64,000 nucleotides of DNA from Pseudothioclava arenosa. Lineage in GTDB: Bacteria > Pseudomonadota > Alphaproteobacteria > Rhodobacterales > Rhodobacteraceae. The stretch is taken from assembly GCF_002358085.1 (NCBI RefSeq), contig NZ_NTJD01000003.1, positions 62,001 to 126,000 on the forward strand, given 5' to 3'. Of this stretch, positions 9,212 to 16,973 are shown one piece after another (position 1 is the first letter of the stretch; each line of letters begins with the position of its first letter). The notes under the pieces are model-generated. The model ran no database searches and had not been told where the DNA came from. It saw nothing but the letters and a program-made list of their open reading frames with translations. The position numbers and the translations under genes were made by a program.

Positions 9212-9622
9212 ATGCGTAAATCACTCAGCTTAGCCGCCGTTCTGGGGCTTGTTGCGCTGCCAGCGCTGGCGCAGCCGATGACCACCGCGCCCGAGATACG
9301 TCCGATCCTTGAGGCGACGCAAAGCTCGTGGGTGGCGTTGCGCGAATACGAGGGGCAGGACCTGTTGTATTTCACGCATCTTCTGGCCTGGCGTTGCGGG
9401 CTCTCGGAAATCCGCTACGGGCTGAATGATGCGCCGCCCGAAACGGTTTTCGCGATGGAGCCCTGCCACCTCGACACTGCGCAGCCCAACGCGATCACCG
9501 GCGCCGATATCTACCTGATCGAATCCTTGGGATCGGTGCAGTCGGTTTCGGTCGAGATCATCTATGACGATGGGGCGGTGGCGCGGATGGACTATGTGCG
9601 CAAGGCGATCCTGATGCCCTGA
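9212..9622 (+). CDS. Hypothetical secreted protein
   Basis: A 136-residue protein with a clear signal peptide, MRKSLSLAAVLGLVALPALA, cleaved before QPMTT. The mature part is about 115 residues with two Cys (RCGLSE, EPCHLD) that could form a disulfide in the periplasm. GGGGGAAT lies 5-12 bases upstream of the ATG. A strong terminator follows. No family recognised. Confidence 0.75.
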   Translation: MRKSLSLAAVLGLVALPALAQPMTTAPEIRPILEATQSSWVALREYEGQDLLYFTHLLAWRCGLSEIRYGLNDAPPETVFAMEPCHLDTAQPNAITGADIYLIESLGSVQSVSVEIIYDDGAVARMDYVRKAILMP

Positions 9623-9629
9623 GACAGCA

Positions 9630-9656
9630 AAAAGGCCGCCCGAAGGCGGCCTTTTG
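9630..9656. terminator. Hairpin terminator
   Basis: GGCCGCC-CGAA-GGCGGCC (9634-9651) is followed by TTTT and preceded by AAAAA. It ends the plus-strand gene at 9622 and, read on the minus strand, the tRNA-Tyr transcript. Confidence 0.85.
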
Positions 9657-9676
9657 AGCGACTTCCCGAAGGGAAG

Positions 9677-9760
9677 TGGTGGGTGACCCTGGAATCGAAC
9701 CAGGCGTGGGTCGCCCCGGCGGAGTTACAGTCCGCTGCCGCACCTTGCAGCACGTCACCC
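9677..9760 (-). tRNA. tRNA-Tyr (anticodon GTA)
   Basis: Acceptor stem GGGTGAC/GTCACCC, T-arm with GGTTCGATTCC, anticodon loop CTGTAAC with GTA at 9728-9726, a long type II variable arm and an encoded CCA (9679-9677). The 84-base length including CCA fits tRNA-Tyr. Confidence 0.95.
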
Positions 9761-9772
9761 GTGGTGGGCCGG

Positions 9773-9801
9773 GAAATATCGAAGCGGTTCGGGGGCGTCA
9801 A
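9773..9801 (-). promoter_or_regulatory. tRNA-Tyr promoter
   Basis: On the minus strand TTGACG (9801-9796), 17 bases, TATTTC (9778-9773). The -10 ends 12 bases before the mature tRNA 5' end. Confidence 0.6.
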
Positions 9802-9907
9802 GGGCCGTTTGCGCAGTTCCGGCGGAAAAATCCCGCCCCCCGCACAGGGCCTTCGGGCTTGCAACTCGCGCGCGCCCGGCGCAGGAAGGGCGAAACAGGA
9901 GCCTGCC

Positions 9908-10690
9908 ATGAAAAAACCCGCCTGGGTCATCGAGAAAGAGCGTCAGAAACGTGCGGCGGCCGCCGAAACCGTCTGGCTGTTCGGTCTGCATGCGGTGCGC
10001 GATGCGCTGATGAACCCTGCGCGCGAGCGGCTGCGTCTCGTGCTGACCAAGAATGCCGCCGACAAGCTGGCCGAGGCGATTGGGGCGGGCGGGCTCGAAC
10101 CCGAGATCGTCGATCCGCGCAAATTCGACAAGCACGTGCCGATCGCGACCGATTCCGTGCATCAGGGCGCGGCGCTTGAGGTCAAACCGCTGAACTGGGG
10201 CAGTGTCGAAGAGGTCTGTCTGATGGGGCAGGGCGCGCCTTTGGTGGTGTGCCTCGACCGGGTGACCGACCCGCATAACGTGGGCGCGATCCTGCGCTCG
10301 GCCGAGGTGTTCGGCGCGCGCGCGGTGATCGCGCCGGCGCGCCATTCGGCGCCGGAAACGGGCGCGCTGGCGAAAACCGCCTCGGGGGCGTTGGAACGCC
10401 AGCCCTATCTGCGGGTGCGCAACCTTGCCGACGCGATCGAAGAGCTGCGCGCGATGGGCTTTCAGGTCATCGGGCTCGATGGCGAGGCCAAGATGAGCCT
10501 GCGCGACGGGCTGAGTGCGGCGGGCGCCGCGCCGATTGCTCTGGTGCTGGGCGCCGAGGGGCCGGGGATGCGGGAAAAGACCAAGGAGCTGTCGGATTTC
10601 CTCGTGAAAATCCCCTTCGCGGGTGAATTCGGCTCGCTCAACGTGTCGAACGCGGCGGCGGTGGCGCTCTACGCGGCCTCTACACGCTAA
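9908..10690 (+). CDS. rlmB: 23S rRNA (guanosine-2'-O-)-methyltransferase RlmB, TrmH/SpoU family
   Basis: A 260-residue SPOUT methyltransferase. An N-terminal substrate-binding domain (WLFGLHAVRDAL) precedes the knotted catalytic domain with the three family motifs NVGAILRSAEVFGA, LVLGAEGPGM and SLNVSNAAAVALY. The family methylates G2251 of 23S rRNA using S-adenosylmethionine. The start at 9908 (MKKPAWVIEKERQ) follows AGGAG; reading farther upstream would enter the tRNA-Tyr gene on the other strand. RlmB rather than TrmH is chosen from the N-terminal domain and length. Confidence 0.88.
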   Translation: MKKPAWVIEKERQKRAAAAETVWLFGLHAVRDALMNPARERLRLVLTKNAADKLAEAIGAGGLEPEIVDPRKFDKHVPIATDSVHQGAALEVKPLNWGSVEEVCLMGQGAPLVVCLDRVTDPHNVGAILRSAEVFGARAVIAPARHSAPETGALAKTASGALERQPYLRVRNLADAIEELRAMGFQVIGLDGEAKMSLRDGLSAAGAAPIALVLGAEGPGMREKTKELSDFLVKIPFAGEFGSLNVSNAAAVALYAASTR

Positions 10691-10733
10691 GGCGAGCAAT
10701 TGTCACGAAAGCGCGACTTTTCGCGTTCGCCCC

Positions 10734-10761
10734 TTTAACACGGCGTTTACATCCCTATTTC
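10734..10761 (+). promoter_or_regulatory. Possible promoter of a small RNA
   Basis: TTTAAC (10734-10739), 16 bases, TATTTC (10756-10761). The -10 is identical to that of tRNA-Tyr. It lies in the rlmB-CoA-binding intergenic region. Confidence 0.35.
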
Positions 10762-10767
10762 AGTGTT

Positions 10768-10858
10768 ATCAGGCACGGCTTCGGAACCGCCGTGTCACAT
10801 GTTCACTGTCCCTCGTTCCGCCACTTTAGCGCCCGGCCCTTGGCTCGGGCGCTTTTTT
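10768..10858 (+). ncRNA. Candidate small RNA (about 90 nt) with two hairpins
   Basis: From the expected start about seven bases after the -10, the sequence forms a hairpin CACGGC/GCCGTG (10774-10794), a short single-stranded stretch, and a strong terminator hairpin with a six-T tail. No reading frame with a ribosome-binding site is seen inside. It could instead be only the 3' untranslated region of rlmB. Confidence 0.35.
10828..10858 (+). terminator. Rho-independent terminator
   Basis: AGCGCCCG (10828-10835) pairs with CGGGCGCT (10845-10852), followed by TTTTTT. Confidence 0.85.
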
Positions 10859-10904
10859 CTGCAAGCTGGCGCCAGATGCGGTGTGGCAAGACTTGGAGGC
10901 CCCG

Positions 10905-11321
10905 ATGGCGGCAGATCTGCGCGAGATTCTAGAGACCACCAAGGTGATCGCACTGGTCGGCTATTCGGCGAACCCGGGCAGGCCCTCGAACATGGTCGCG
11001 CGGTTCCTGCAGGCCAAGGGCTACCGGGTTATTCCGGTCAATCCGGGCCTTGCCGGGCAGGAGGCGCTGGGCGAGGTGGTGCGGGCCTCGCTGGCCGATA
11101 TTCCGCCCGAGATCCCAGTCGACATGGTCGATATCTTTCGCGCCTCCGAGCATGTGCCCGAGGTGGTCGACGCGGCACTGGCGCATCTGCCGGCGCTGCG
11201 CGTGATCTGGATGCAGCTTGGCGTGATCCACGAGGCGGCGGCAGAGAAGGCGCGCGCGGCGGGCAAGACCGTGGTGATGGATCGCTGTCCCAAGATCGAA
11301 TACGCGCGCCTGATTGGCTGA
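10905..11321 (+). CDS. CoA-binding domain protein (YccU family)
   Basis: A 138-residue single Rossmann-fold protein: VIALVGYSANPGRPSNMVARFL near the N-terminus matches the nucleotide-binding loop of the CoA_binding family, and VIWMQLGVIHEAAAEKARAAG and VVMDRCPKIEY the C-terminal signature. The biological role in this family is not settled. The ATG at 10905 follows GGAGG; the earlier in-frame ATG has none. Confidence 0.8.
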   Translation: MAADLREILETTKVIALVGYSANPGRPSNMVARFLQAKGYRVIPVNPGLAGQEALGEVVRASLADIPPEIPVDMVDIFRASEHVPEVVDAALAHLPALRVIWMQLGVIHEAAAEKARAAGKTVVMDRCPKIEYARLIG

Positions 11322-11325
11322 GGCG

Positions 11326-11952
11326 TCAGCCTGCGGGCAGGGCGTTCAGCCCTCTCACGATCAGCAGCGCCCCGACCGCCAGAAGCCCAAGCGCGCTGAC
11401 ATGCTCGATCCGGAGCCGCGGAGGGGCGGCGCGGTGAAAGGCATGCATCGCGATCAGCGCATAGCCAAGGATGAACCCCGCATCGAGTGCGATGAAGATC
11501 GCGCCATAGATCAGAGACTGGCCCCAGACGCTATGCGCGGGCGAGATGAACCCCGGAAACAGCGCCATGAAGAAAACGATCGCCTTGGGGTTGGTGACGC
11601 AGGCCAGAAACCCCGCCAGAAAGGTCGTGCGGCGCGGGGCTGAGAGGGTCGCCTCGGTGGCGGGGGTGCGGGCCTCGCGCAGCGCCTGAAAGGCGAGCCA
11701 GAGGATGAAGCCGCCCCCTGCCATCTGCAGCCAGGGCAGGATCAGCCCCGACAGCGAAATCAGCGTCTGCAGGCTGAACACCGCGATCAGGATGTGCACG
11801 ACCGAGCCAAGCGCATCGCCCGCCACCGTCGAGATCGCCGCGCCCTTGCCAAAGCGCACCGCCTGCGCCGAGGCCAGCGCGACCGAGGGGCCGGGCGTCA
11901 CCACGATCAGCAAGGTCGCCGCGAGAAATCCCAGAAACAGCGTCGCATCCAT
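11326..11952 (-). CDS. LysE/RhtB family exporter
   Basis: A 208-residue inner-membrane protein with about six hydrophobic helices. The N-terminus FLAATLLIVVTPGPSVALA carries the TPGP motif of the LysE/RhtB superfamily, and ACVTNPKAIVFFMALFPGF is the second family signature. Members export amino acids or related amines. It starts three bases after the stop of the PuuB-like gene and is likely the last gene of that operon, so the cargo may be an intermediate or substrate of that pathway. Confidence 0.85.
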   Translation of the reverse strand: MDATLFLGFLAATLLIVVTPGPSVALASAQAVRFGKGAAISTVAGDALGSVVHILIAVFSLQTLISLSGLILPWLQMAGGGFILWLAFQALREARTPATEATLSAPRRTTFLAGFLACVTNPKAIVFFMALFPGFISPAHSVWGQSLIYGAIFIALDAGFILGYALIAMHAFHRAAPPRLRIEHVSALGLLAVGALLIVRGLNALPAG

Positions 11953-11955
11953 CGG

Positions 11956-13257
11956 CTAGAGCCCCAGCCGGTCGCGCATCGAGAACCAGGTCATCGCCGC
12001 CACCAGCAGCGGCCAGCGCAGCATCGAACCGCCCGGAAACACCGGTACGTTCAGGCCGGCCATCAGGTCGAAACGCTCGGCCTGCTGGCTGGCGGCCTCG
12101 GCGAGGATCTTGCCCGCAAGCGTTCCCATCGCCACCCCGTGCCCGGAAAACCCCGAGGCCGAGAGGATATTGGATTTCGCCCGGATGAAGGCCGGCATCC
12201 GGTTCATCGTGATCGCCAGCGTGCCGCCCCAAGCATAGTCGATCGGCACATCGGCGAGGCCCGGATAGACCTGCAGCATCGGCTTCGTCACGGTCTTCAC
12301 CACGTCGGGGAAACGGTAGCCATAGCTCTCGCCACCCCCGAACAGGAGCCGGTTGTCCTCGGAGAGACGCCAGTAATTCACCACGAATTTCGTATCTGCC
12401 ACGGCCACGTTTTCGCGCAGAACTTCGGCCACGCGATCGCCCAGCGGCGCGGTCGCAACGATAAAATTGTTGATCGGCATCACGCGATGGGCCACGCGGG
12501 GTTCGAGGTTGCCGAGGTAACCATTGGCCGCCAGGATCACATGATCGGCCTCGACATGGCCCTCGGCGGCCTGGATTTTCGCGGGCTGGCCGGGGCGGAT
12601 ATGATGGACGATCGCGCCTTCATAAAGCTCGGCCCCTGCCGCCTCGGCCGCCAGTGCAAGACCCTGCGCGAAGTTCAAGGGGTGCAGATGCCCCGCGCCG
12701 CGGTCGATATCGCCGCCCTTGTAGACCGGCGAGGGCAGGATTTCGGCCAGCGCCGCGCGATCGAGCGGTGTCACCTGGTCATAGCCGTAATCGCGCGCGA
12801 GCTTCTCGGCATAGGCGTGGGAATGAGCGACCTCGGCCTCGTGCCAGCAGGCATGCGCGACGCCCGGATGGAAGGTAACGGGCATCTGGTGGCGGTCGAT
12901 CAACCCGCGCACCAGCGCCTTTGCCTCTTCGCCGAAATTCCAAAGATGCCGGGCCATCTCGAGCCCGTACATCTTTTCCAGCTCGTCCTGTTCCAGCCGC
13001 TGCCCCGAGCCGACCTGCCCGCCGTTGCGCCCCGAGGCGCCAAAGCCCAGCCGGTGCGCTTCCAGCAAGATCACCCGCAGGCCGCGCTCGGCCGCGTGCA
13101 GCGCCGCCGACAGCCCGGTAAAGCCGCCGCCCACGATACAGACATCCGCGCGATGCGCGCCGCGCAGCTGCGGCCAGCGCCGGTCGGTCGCGGCGGTCGC
13201 GGCGTAGTAGGAGGGCGCATGCTCGCCCCGGCGGTCATTGGCGAAAAGCAGGTTCAT
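11956..13257 (-). CDS. puuB: FAD-dependent amine oxidase, PuuB-like (gamma-glutamylputrescine oxidase)
   Basis: A 433-residue DAO-type flavoprotein. The FAD-binding dinucleotide motif VGGGFTG lies at residues 42-48, in ADVCIVGGGFTGLSAALHA. Other landmarks are FGASGRNGGQV and, near the C-terminus, ASGFSGHGVAMG, as in PuuB/OrdL. PuuB oxidises gamma-glutamylputrescine to gamma-glutamyl-aminobutyraldehyde. Its start overlaps the stop of a 47-residue gene, and glutamine-synthetase-like ligases are upstream in the same operon, which supports the Puu role. The exact amine is not determined by the sequence. Confidence 0.75.
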   Translation of the reverse strand: MNLLFANDRRGEHAPSYYAATAATDRRWPQLRGAHRADVCIVGGGFTGLSAALHAAERGLRVILLEAHRLGFGASGRNGGQVGSGQRLEQDELEKMYGLEMARHLWNFGEEAKALVRGLIDRHQMPVTFHPGVAHACWHEAEVAHSHAYAEKLARDYGYDQVTPLDRAALAEILPSPVYKGGDIDRGAGHLHPLNFAQGLALAAEAAGAELYEGAIVHHIRPGQPAKIQAAEGHVEADHVILAANGYLGNLEPRVAHRVMPINNFIVATAPLGDRVAEVLRENVAVADTKFVVNYWRLSEDNRLLFGGGESYGYRFPDVVKTVTKPMLQVYPGLADVPIDYAWGGTLAITMNRMPAFIRAKSNILSASGFSGHGVAMGTLAGKILAEAASQQAERFDLMAGLNVPVFPGGSMLRWPLLVAAMTWFSMRDRLGL

Positions 13258-13397
13258 CTGTCCTCCGGAGCGATGACGGCGGGCGCCGCGTCCTGCGCCA
13301 TCTGCCCGCGCGCGAGCACGAAGATGCCCGCGCCAAGCGCCGCCAGCAGCACTGTCGCCACCGCGAGAACCGTCAGGACGCGCAGTTCCGGGCTCAT
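13254..13397 (-). CDS. Small 47-residue single-pass membrane protein, overlapped on both sides
   Basis: The reading MSPELRVLTVLAVATVLLAA... gives one transmembrane segment (about residues 7-30), then a short hydrophilic tail ending APEDR. Its ATG overlaps the stop of the upstream ligase gene as ATGA, and its TGA overlaps the ATG of the PuuB-like gene as ATGA. A GGAG, encoded within its last codons, serves the next gene. The double overlap is strong evidence for translation despite the length. Function unknown; it may anchor or assist the flavin oxidase. Confidence 0.6.
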   Translation of the reverse strand: MSPELRVLTVLAVATVLLAALGAGIFVLARGQMAQDAAPAVIAPEDR

Positions 13398-14749
13398 ACG
13401 TTCAGCAGCAGATGTTCACGTTCCCACGGGCTGATGACCTGCAGGAACTCCTTGTATTCGTTGCGCTTGACCGCCTCGTAGACATTGCAGAACTCGGGGC
13501 CGAGCACATCGCGCACGGGCGCGGAATCGGCCAAGAGGTCAAGCGCGTCGCCGAGATTATAGGGCAACTCGTCCTCGCTCATGTAGGCGTCGCCCGTGCA
13601 TTCGGGGCGCGGCATCTTCTGCTCCTTGAGGCCCAGATAGACGCAGGCCAGCGAGGCGGCGAGCCCGAGGTAGGGGTTGCAATCCATCCCCGCCAGACGG
13701 TTTTCCACGCGCCGCGCCGAGGGTCCCGAGATCGGCACGCGCAGCCCCGTCGTGCGGTTGTCGCGGCCCCATTCGAGGTTGATCGGCGCCGCGAAATCCG
13801 GGACGTAGCGGCGATAGCTGTTCACATAGGGCGCCAAGAGCGCGATCACCGCTGGAAGGTGGTTCTGCAGCCCCGCGATCGCATGCAGGAAGGCCGGCGT
13901 CTCGCCGCCGTCGGCATCCGAAAAGATGTTTTCGCCGGTCTTGGTCGAGACCACCGACTGGTGGATATGCATCGCCGAGCCCGGCTCGCCTTCGATCGGT
14001 TTCGCCATGAAGGTGGCAAAGCAATCGTGGCGCAGCGCCGCCTCGCGGATCAGCCGCTTGAAGTAGAAGATCTGGTCGGCCAGCGCCACCGGATCGCCAT
14101 GTGCGAGGTTGATCTCGACCTGACCGGCGCCGCCTTCTTGCAAGATGCCGTCGATCTCGAAGCCCTGCAGCTCGGCGAAGTCATAGATATCGTCGATCAC
14201 CTTGCCGTATTCGTCGACCGCCGACATCGAATAGGCCTGTTTGCCGGCCGCGCGCCGACCCGAGCGTCCCATCGGCGGGATGATCGGCTGGTTCGGGTCA
14301 AGGTTGCGCGCGACGAGGAAGAACTCCATCTCGGGGGCGACGATCGGGCGCCAGCCCTCGGCCTCGTAGAGCGAGAGCACATGCTTGAGCACGTTGCGCG
14401 GCGCGATCGGCACCGGGTTGCCCTGCTGGTCCATCACGTCATGGATCACCTGCAGCGTCCAGTCGTTGGTCCAGGGTGCGGCGGTGGCGGTCGAGAAATC
14501 CGGGGTCAGGATCATGTCCGGCTCGGTGAAGGCGCCCATCGGATTGTCCGTCCACTCGCCGGTGATCGTCTGCAGAAAGATCGAGTTGGGCAGGAAGAAA
14601 CGGTCCTGAAAGGCGAATTTCGAGGCGGGCATCGCCTTGCCGCGGGCGACGCCCGCGATATCGGCGACGATGCATTCCACTTCGTCAAGGCGGCGGCCGG
14701 CGATGTACTCGCGGGCGGCTTCGGGGAGCAGGTCTTTCCAGTCGGACAT
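13394..14749 (-). CDS. puuA: Glutamine-synthetase family ligase, PuuA-like (gamma-glutamyl amine ligase), copy 1
   Basis: A 451-residue class III-type glutamine synthetase homologue from MSDWKDLLPEA, preceded by AAGGTGAT. Metal-ligand and active-site motifs are visible in order: EMEFFLVARN, GAGQVEINL, MHIHQS, the ammonium/substrate region, and NRTTGLRVPISG. The catalytic core is therefore intact. PuuA joins glutamate to putrescine with ATP. The neighbours (PuuB-like oxidase, class I amidotransferase, ABC importer) fit amine catabolism rather than nitrogen assimilation. A second paralogue lies 0.9 kb upstream. Confidence 0.8.
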   Translation of the reverse strand: MSDWKDLLPEAAREYIAGRRLDEVECIVADIAGVARGKAMPASKFAFQDRFFLPNSIFLQTITGEWTDNPMGAFTEPDMILTPDFSTATAAPWTNDWTLQVIHDVMDQQGNPVPIAPRNVLKHVLSLYEAEGWRPIVAPEMEFFLVARNLDPNQPIIPPMGRSGRRAAGKQAYSMSAVDEYGKVIDDIYDFAELQGFEIDGILQEGGAGQVEINLAHGDPVALADQIFYFKRLIREAALRHDCFATFMAKPIEGEPGSAMHIHQSVVSTKTGENIFSDADGGETPAFLHAIAGLQNHLPAVIALLAPYVNSYRRYVPDFAAPINLEWGRDNRTTGLRVPISGPSARRVENRLAGMDCNPYLGLAASLACVYLGLKEQKMPRPECTGDAYMSEDELPYNLGDALDLLADSAPVRDVLGPEFCNVYEAVKRNEYKEFLQVISPWEREHLLLNV

Positions 14750-14753
14750 GGGA

Positions 14754-15455
14754 TCACCTTTGGGCCGGGGCAGCGCCCCCGCGGGATTGAAGAAAGAAGT
14801 TCGCAATGCGCTGCGCCAGCGCCTGCGAGGAATTGGGCTGACCCAGACGCGTGCGCGCCTCGGCCATCAGCGGATCGGGCACAACGCCCGCGCCGCGCCT
14901 GTCCATCAGCCCCTCGACCACCGCATCCGAGAACTCGGGATGGGCCTGGACAGTAAAGGCGCGCTCACCATAGATCAGCGCCGCGTTCTCACAAAAATCG
15001 CTGGACCCCACCACGCAGGCACCCTCGGGGCGTGCGACAACCTGATCCTGGTGCCAGGCATTCAGGCGGATCGTCTCGTCGCCAAAGGCGTAGTCCTGCG
15101 GGCCGACCGACCAGCCGCCCGGGAATTTCTCGACCTTGCCGCCCAGAGCCTGAGCGATGATCTGGTGGCCGAAACAGATGCCGACCATCGGCACGGCCTC
15201 GGCATAGGCGCGGCGGATGAATTCTTCGAGCGGCGCGATGAACGGATGGTCTTCGTAGGCGCCATGGCGCGAGCCGGTAATCAGCCAGCCGTCGCAGTCA
15301 TGCACATCGGCGGGAAACTCCATCGCTTCGACATGGTAGTCGCGGAACTCGAAACCGCGCTCGGCGAGCAGGGCACGGAACATGTCGGGGTAATCGCCCA
15401 GGCTGTCGCGAAGGCTTTCGGCCATCTGGCCTGTCTGAAGAATGCCGATCAGCAT
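14754..15455 (-). CDS. Class I glutamine amidotransferase domain protein (possible gamma-glutamyl hydrolase)
   Basis: A 233-residue GATase1 protein with the nucleophile C94 in GICFGHQ and the His-Glu pair H172/E174 in AHPEFS, so the triad is complete. It resembles stand-alone GuaA-type amidotransferase domains more than PuuD (peptidase C26). Four bases separate it from the ligase gene downstream. In context it could remove the gamma-glutamyl group from the oxidised intermediate, the step PuuD performs in E. coli; this is inference. Confidence 0.75.
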   Translation of the reverse strand: MLIGILQTGQMAESLRDSLGDYPDMFRALLAERGFEFRDYHVEAMEFPADVHDCDGWLITGSRHGAYEDHPFIAPLEEFIRRAYAEAVPMVGICFGHQIIAQALGGKVEKFPGGWSVGPQDYAFGDETIRLNAWHQDQVVARPEGACVVGSSDFCENAALIYGERAFTVQAHPEFSDAVVEGLMDRRGAGVVPDPLMAEARTRLGQPNSSQALAQRIANFFLQSRGGAAPAQR

Positions 15456-15481
15456 GAATGTCTCTTGGATGAGGTCGGAAA

Positions 15482-15510
15482 AGCCTAGCGCCGGGAGGCG
15501 GGGCGGGCAA
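15482..15510 (-). promoter_or_regulatory. Promoter for the amidotransferase-ligase-oxidase-exporter genes
   Basis: On the minus strand TTGCCC (15510-15505), 17 bases, TAGGCT (15487-15482), 26 bases upstream of the ATG at 15455. The same hexamers recur at 60670-60698. It suggests that these genes form their own transcription unit, separate from the upstream ABC-transporter/ligase genes. Confidence 0.55.
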
Positions 15511-15637
15511 GGGGGGCGCTGCCCCCGGCCTGCGGCCTCCCCCGGGATATTTTCAGCAAAATGAAAGCCTTTTCATCGAGCCGGAAATACTCTGGGGGTG
15601 AATGGCCGGCAGGCCAGAGGGGGCAGCGCCCCCTTGC
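15511..15637. repeat. Intergenic palindromic repeat, copy A (two-armed)
   Basis: GC palindrome GGGGGCGCTGCCCCC at the left, a core with CCCGGGATATTTTCAGC, then the inverted core GAGCCGGAAATACTCTGGGGG, and GGGGGCAGCGCCCCC at the right. It lies between the amidotransferase start and the 3' end of ligase copy 2. Confidence 0.75.
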
Positions 15638-15638
15638 C

Positions 15639-16970
15639 TTAGACGGTGTCGAGATAGAGTTCGCTTTGCTCCTGTTCCGACATGTCGGCCATGTAGTGCA
15701 GCTCCTGCCGCTTGGTCATCTGGAAATTGCGCACGATCTCGGCCGGGAAGATTCGCGCGATCGCCTCGGAGCCGGCAAAAGCGTCGATCGCGGCGCCCCA
15801 GGTGCCGGGCAGCTGCGGCAGTTTCTGTTGGTAGGCATTGCCCTTGAAGGGCTCGGGCGGCTCGATCTTGTCTTCGAGGCCGATCAGGGCGGCGCCGAGG
15901 ATCGCGGCGATCATCAGATAGGGGTTCACGTCGCCCCCGGCCACGCGATGCTCGATCCGGCGTGCGGCGGGGCCCGAGGCGGGGATGCGGATCGCGGCGG
16001 TGCGGTTTTCATAGGCCCAGCCGATGCCGGTCGGGGCGTGGGCATCGGGCACGAGCCGATCATAGCTGTTCGCGTGCGGCGCGAAGATTAGCGTCGATCC
16101 GGGAAGCGCCTTGAGCAGGCCACCGACCGCGTGGCGCAACTGGTCTGTGCCGCGCGGGCCGCCGTCGTTGAAGATGTTCGACCCCTTCTTGTCGAGGATC
16201 GAGAAATGCGTGTGCATGCCATTGCCGGGCCAGGCGGCATAGGGCTTGGCCATGAAGGAGGCGGCAAAGCCATGGCTGCGCGCCAGCCCCTTCACCAGCA
16301 TCTTGAACAGCCAGGCGTCGTCGGCGGCCTTCAACGGATCGGCCTGGTGCATCAGGTTGATCTCGAACTGGCCCGGCCCGGCTTCGGAAATCGCGGTGTC
16401 GGCGGGAATATCCATCGCCTCGCAGGCTTCGTAGAGCTGGGTGAAGAAGACATCGAAGGCGTCCAGCGCGCGCAGGCTCAACACTTCGCCGCCGGTGCGC
16501 CTCTTGCCCGAGCGGGGGCTGGGGGGCACGCGCGGCATCTTGCCGGAATCGTCGATCAGGAAGAATTCAAGCTCGGTCGCCACCACCGGCGACAGGCCGA
16601 GCACCTTGTAGCGTTCGACCACCTGCGCCAGCGCCTGACGCGGATCGCCCATATAGGGGCGGCCATCGAGGTGGAACATCCAGATCGGCAACAGCGCGGT
16701 CGGCGCGTTCAGCCAGGGCATCGGCAGGAAGCCGCGGTCGGTCGGCAGCAGGAGCCCGTCCGGGTCGCCGATTTCAAAGACCAGCGGGCTGTCTTCGACA
16801 TCTTCGCCCCAGATGTCGAGGTTCATCACCGAAAAGGGAAAGCGCGTGCCCTCGTCCTGCAGTTTCTGCGTGAAACGCGCCGGGATGCGTTTGCCGCGTG
16901 CGACCCCGTTGAGATCAGCGGCGGCAACGCGGATCGTTTTAACCTCGGGGTGCTCTCTGAGCCAGTCCAT
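15639..16970 (-). CDS. Glutamine-synthetase family ligase, PuuA-like, copy 2
   Basis: A 443-residue paralogue with the same intact motifs: TELEFFLIDD, GPGQFEINL, GMHTHFSIL and NRTAAIRIPASG. It starts three bases after the stop of the ABC permease gene and so belongs to the transporter operon. Two such ligases in one locus suggest different amine substrates or a hetero-oligomer. A repeat element separates its 3' end from the next unit. Confidence 0.8.
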   Translation of the reverse strand: MDWLREHPEVKTIRVAAADLNGVARGKRIPARFTQKLQDEGTRFPFSVMNLDIWGEDVEDSPLVFEIGDPDGLLLPTDRGFLPMPWLNAPTALLPIWMFHLDGRPYMGDPRQALAQVVERYKVLGLSPVVATELEFFLIDDSGKMPRVPPSPRSGKRRTGGEVLSLRALDAFDVFFTQLYEACEAMDIPADTAISEAGPGQFEINLMHQADPLKAADDAWLFKMLVKGLARSHGFAASFMAKPYAAWPGNGMHTHFSILDKKGSNIFNDGGPRGTDQLRHAVGGLLKALPGSTLIFAPHANSYDRLVPDAHAPTGIGWAYENRTAAIRIPASGPAARRIEHRVAGGDVNPYLMIAAILGAALIGLEDKIEPPEPFKGNAYQQKLPQLPGTWGAAIDAFAGSEAIARIFPAEIVRNFQMTKRQELHYMADMSEQEQSELYLDTV

Positions 16971-16973
16971 GTG

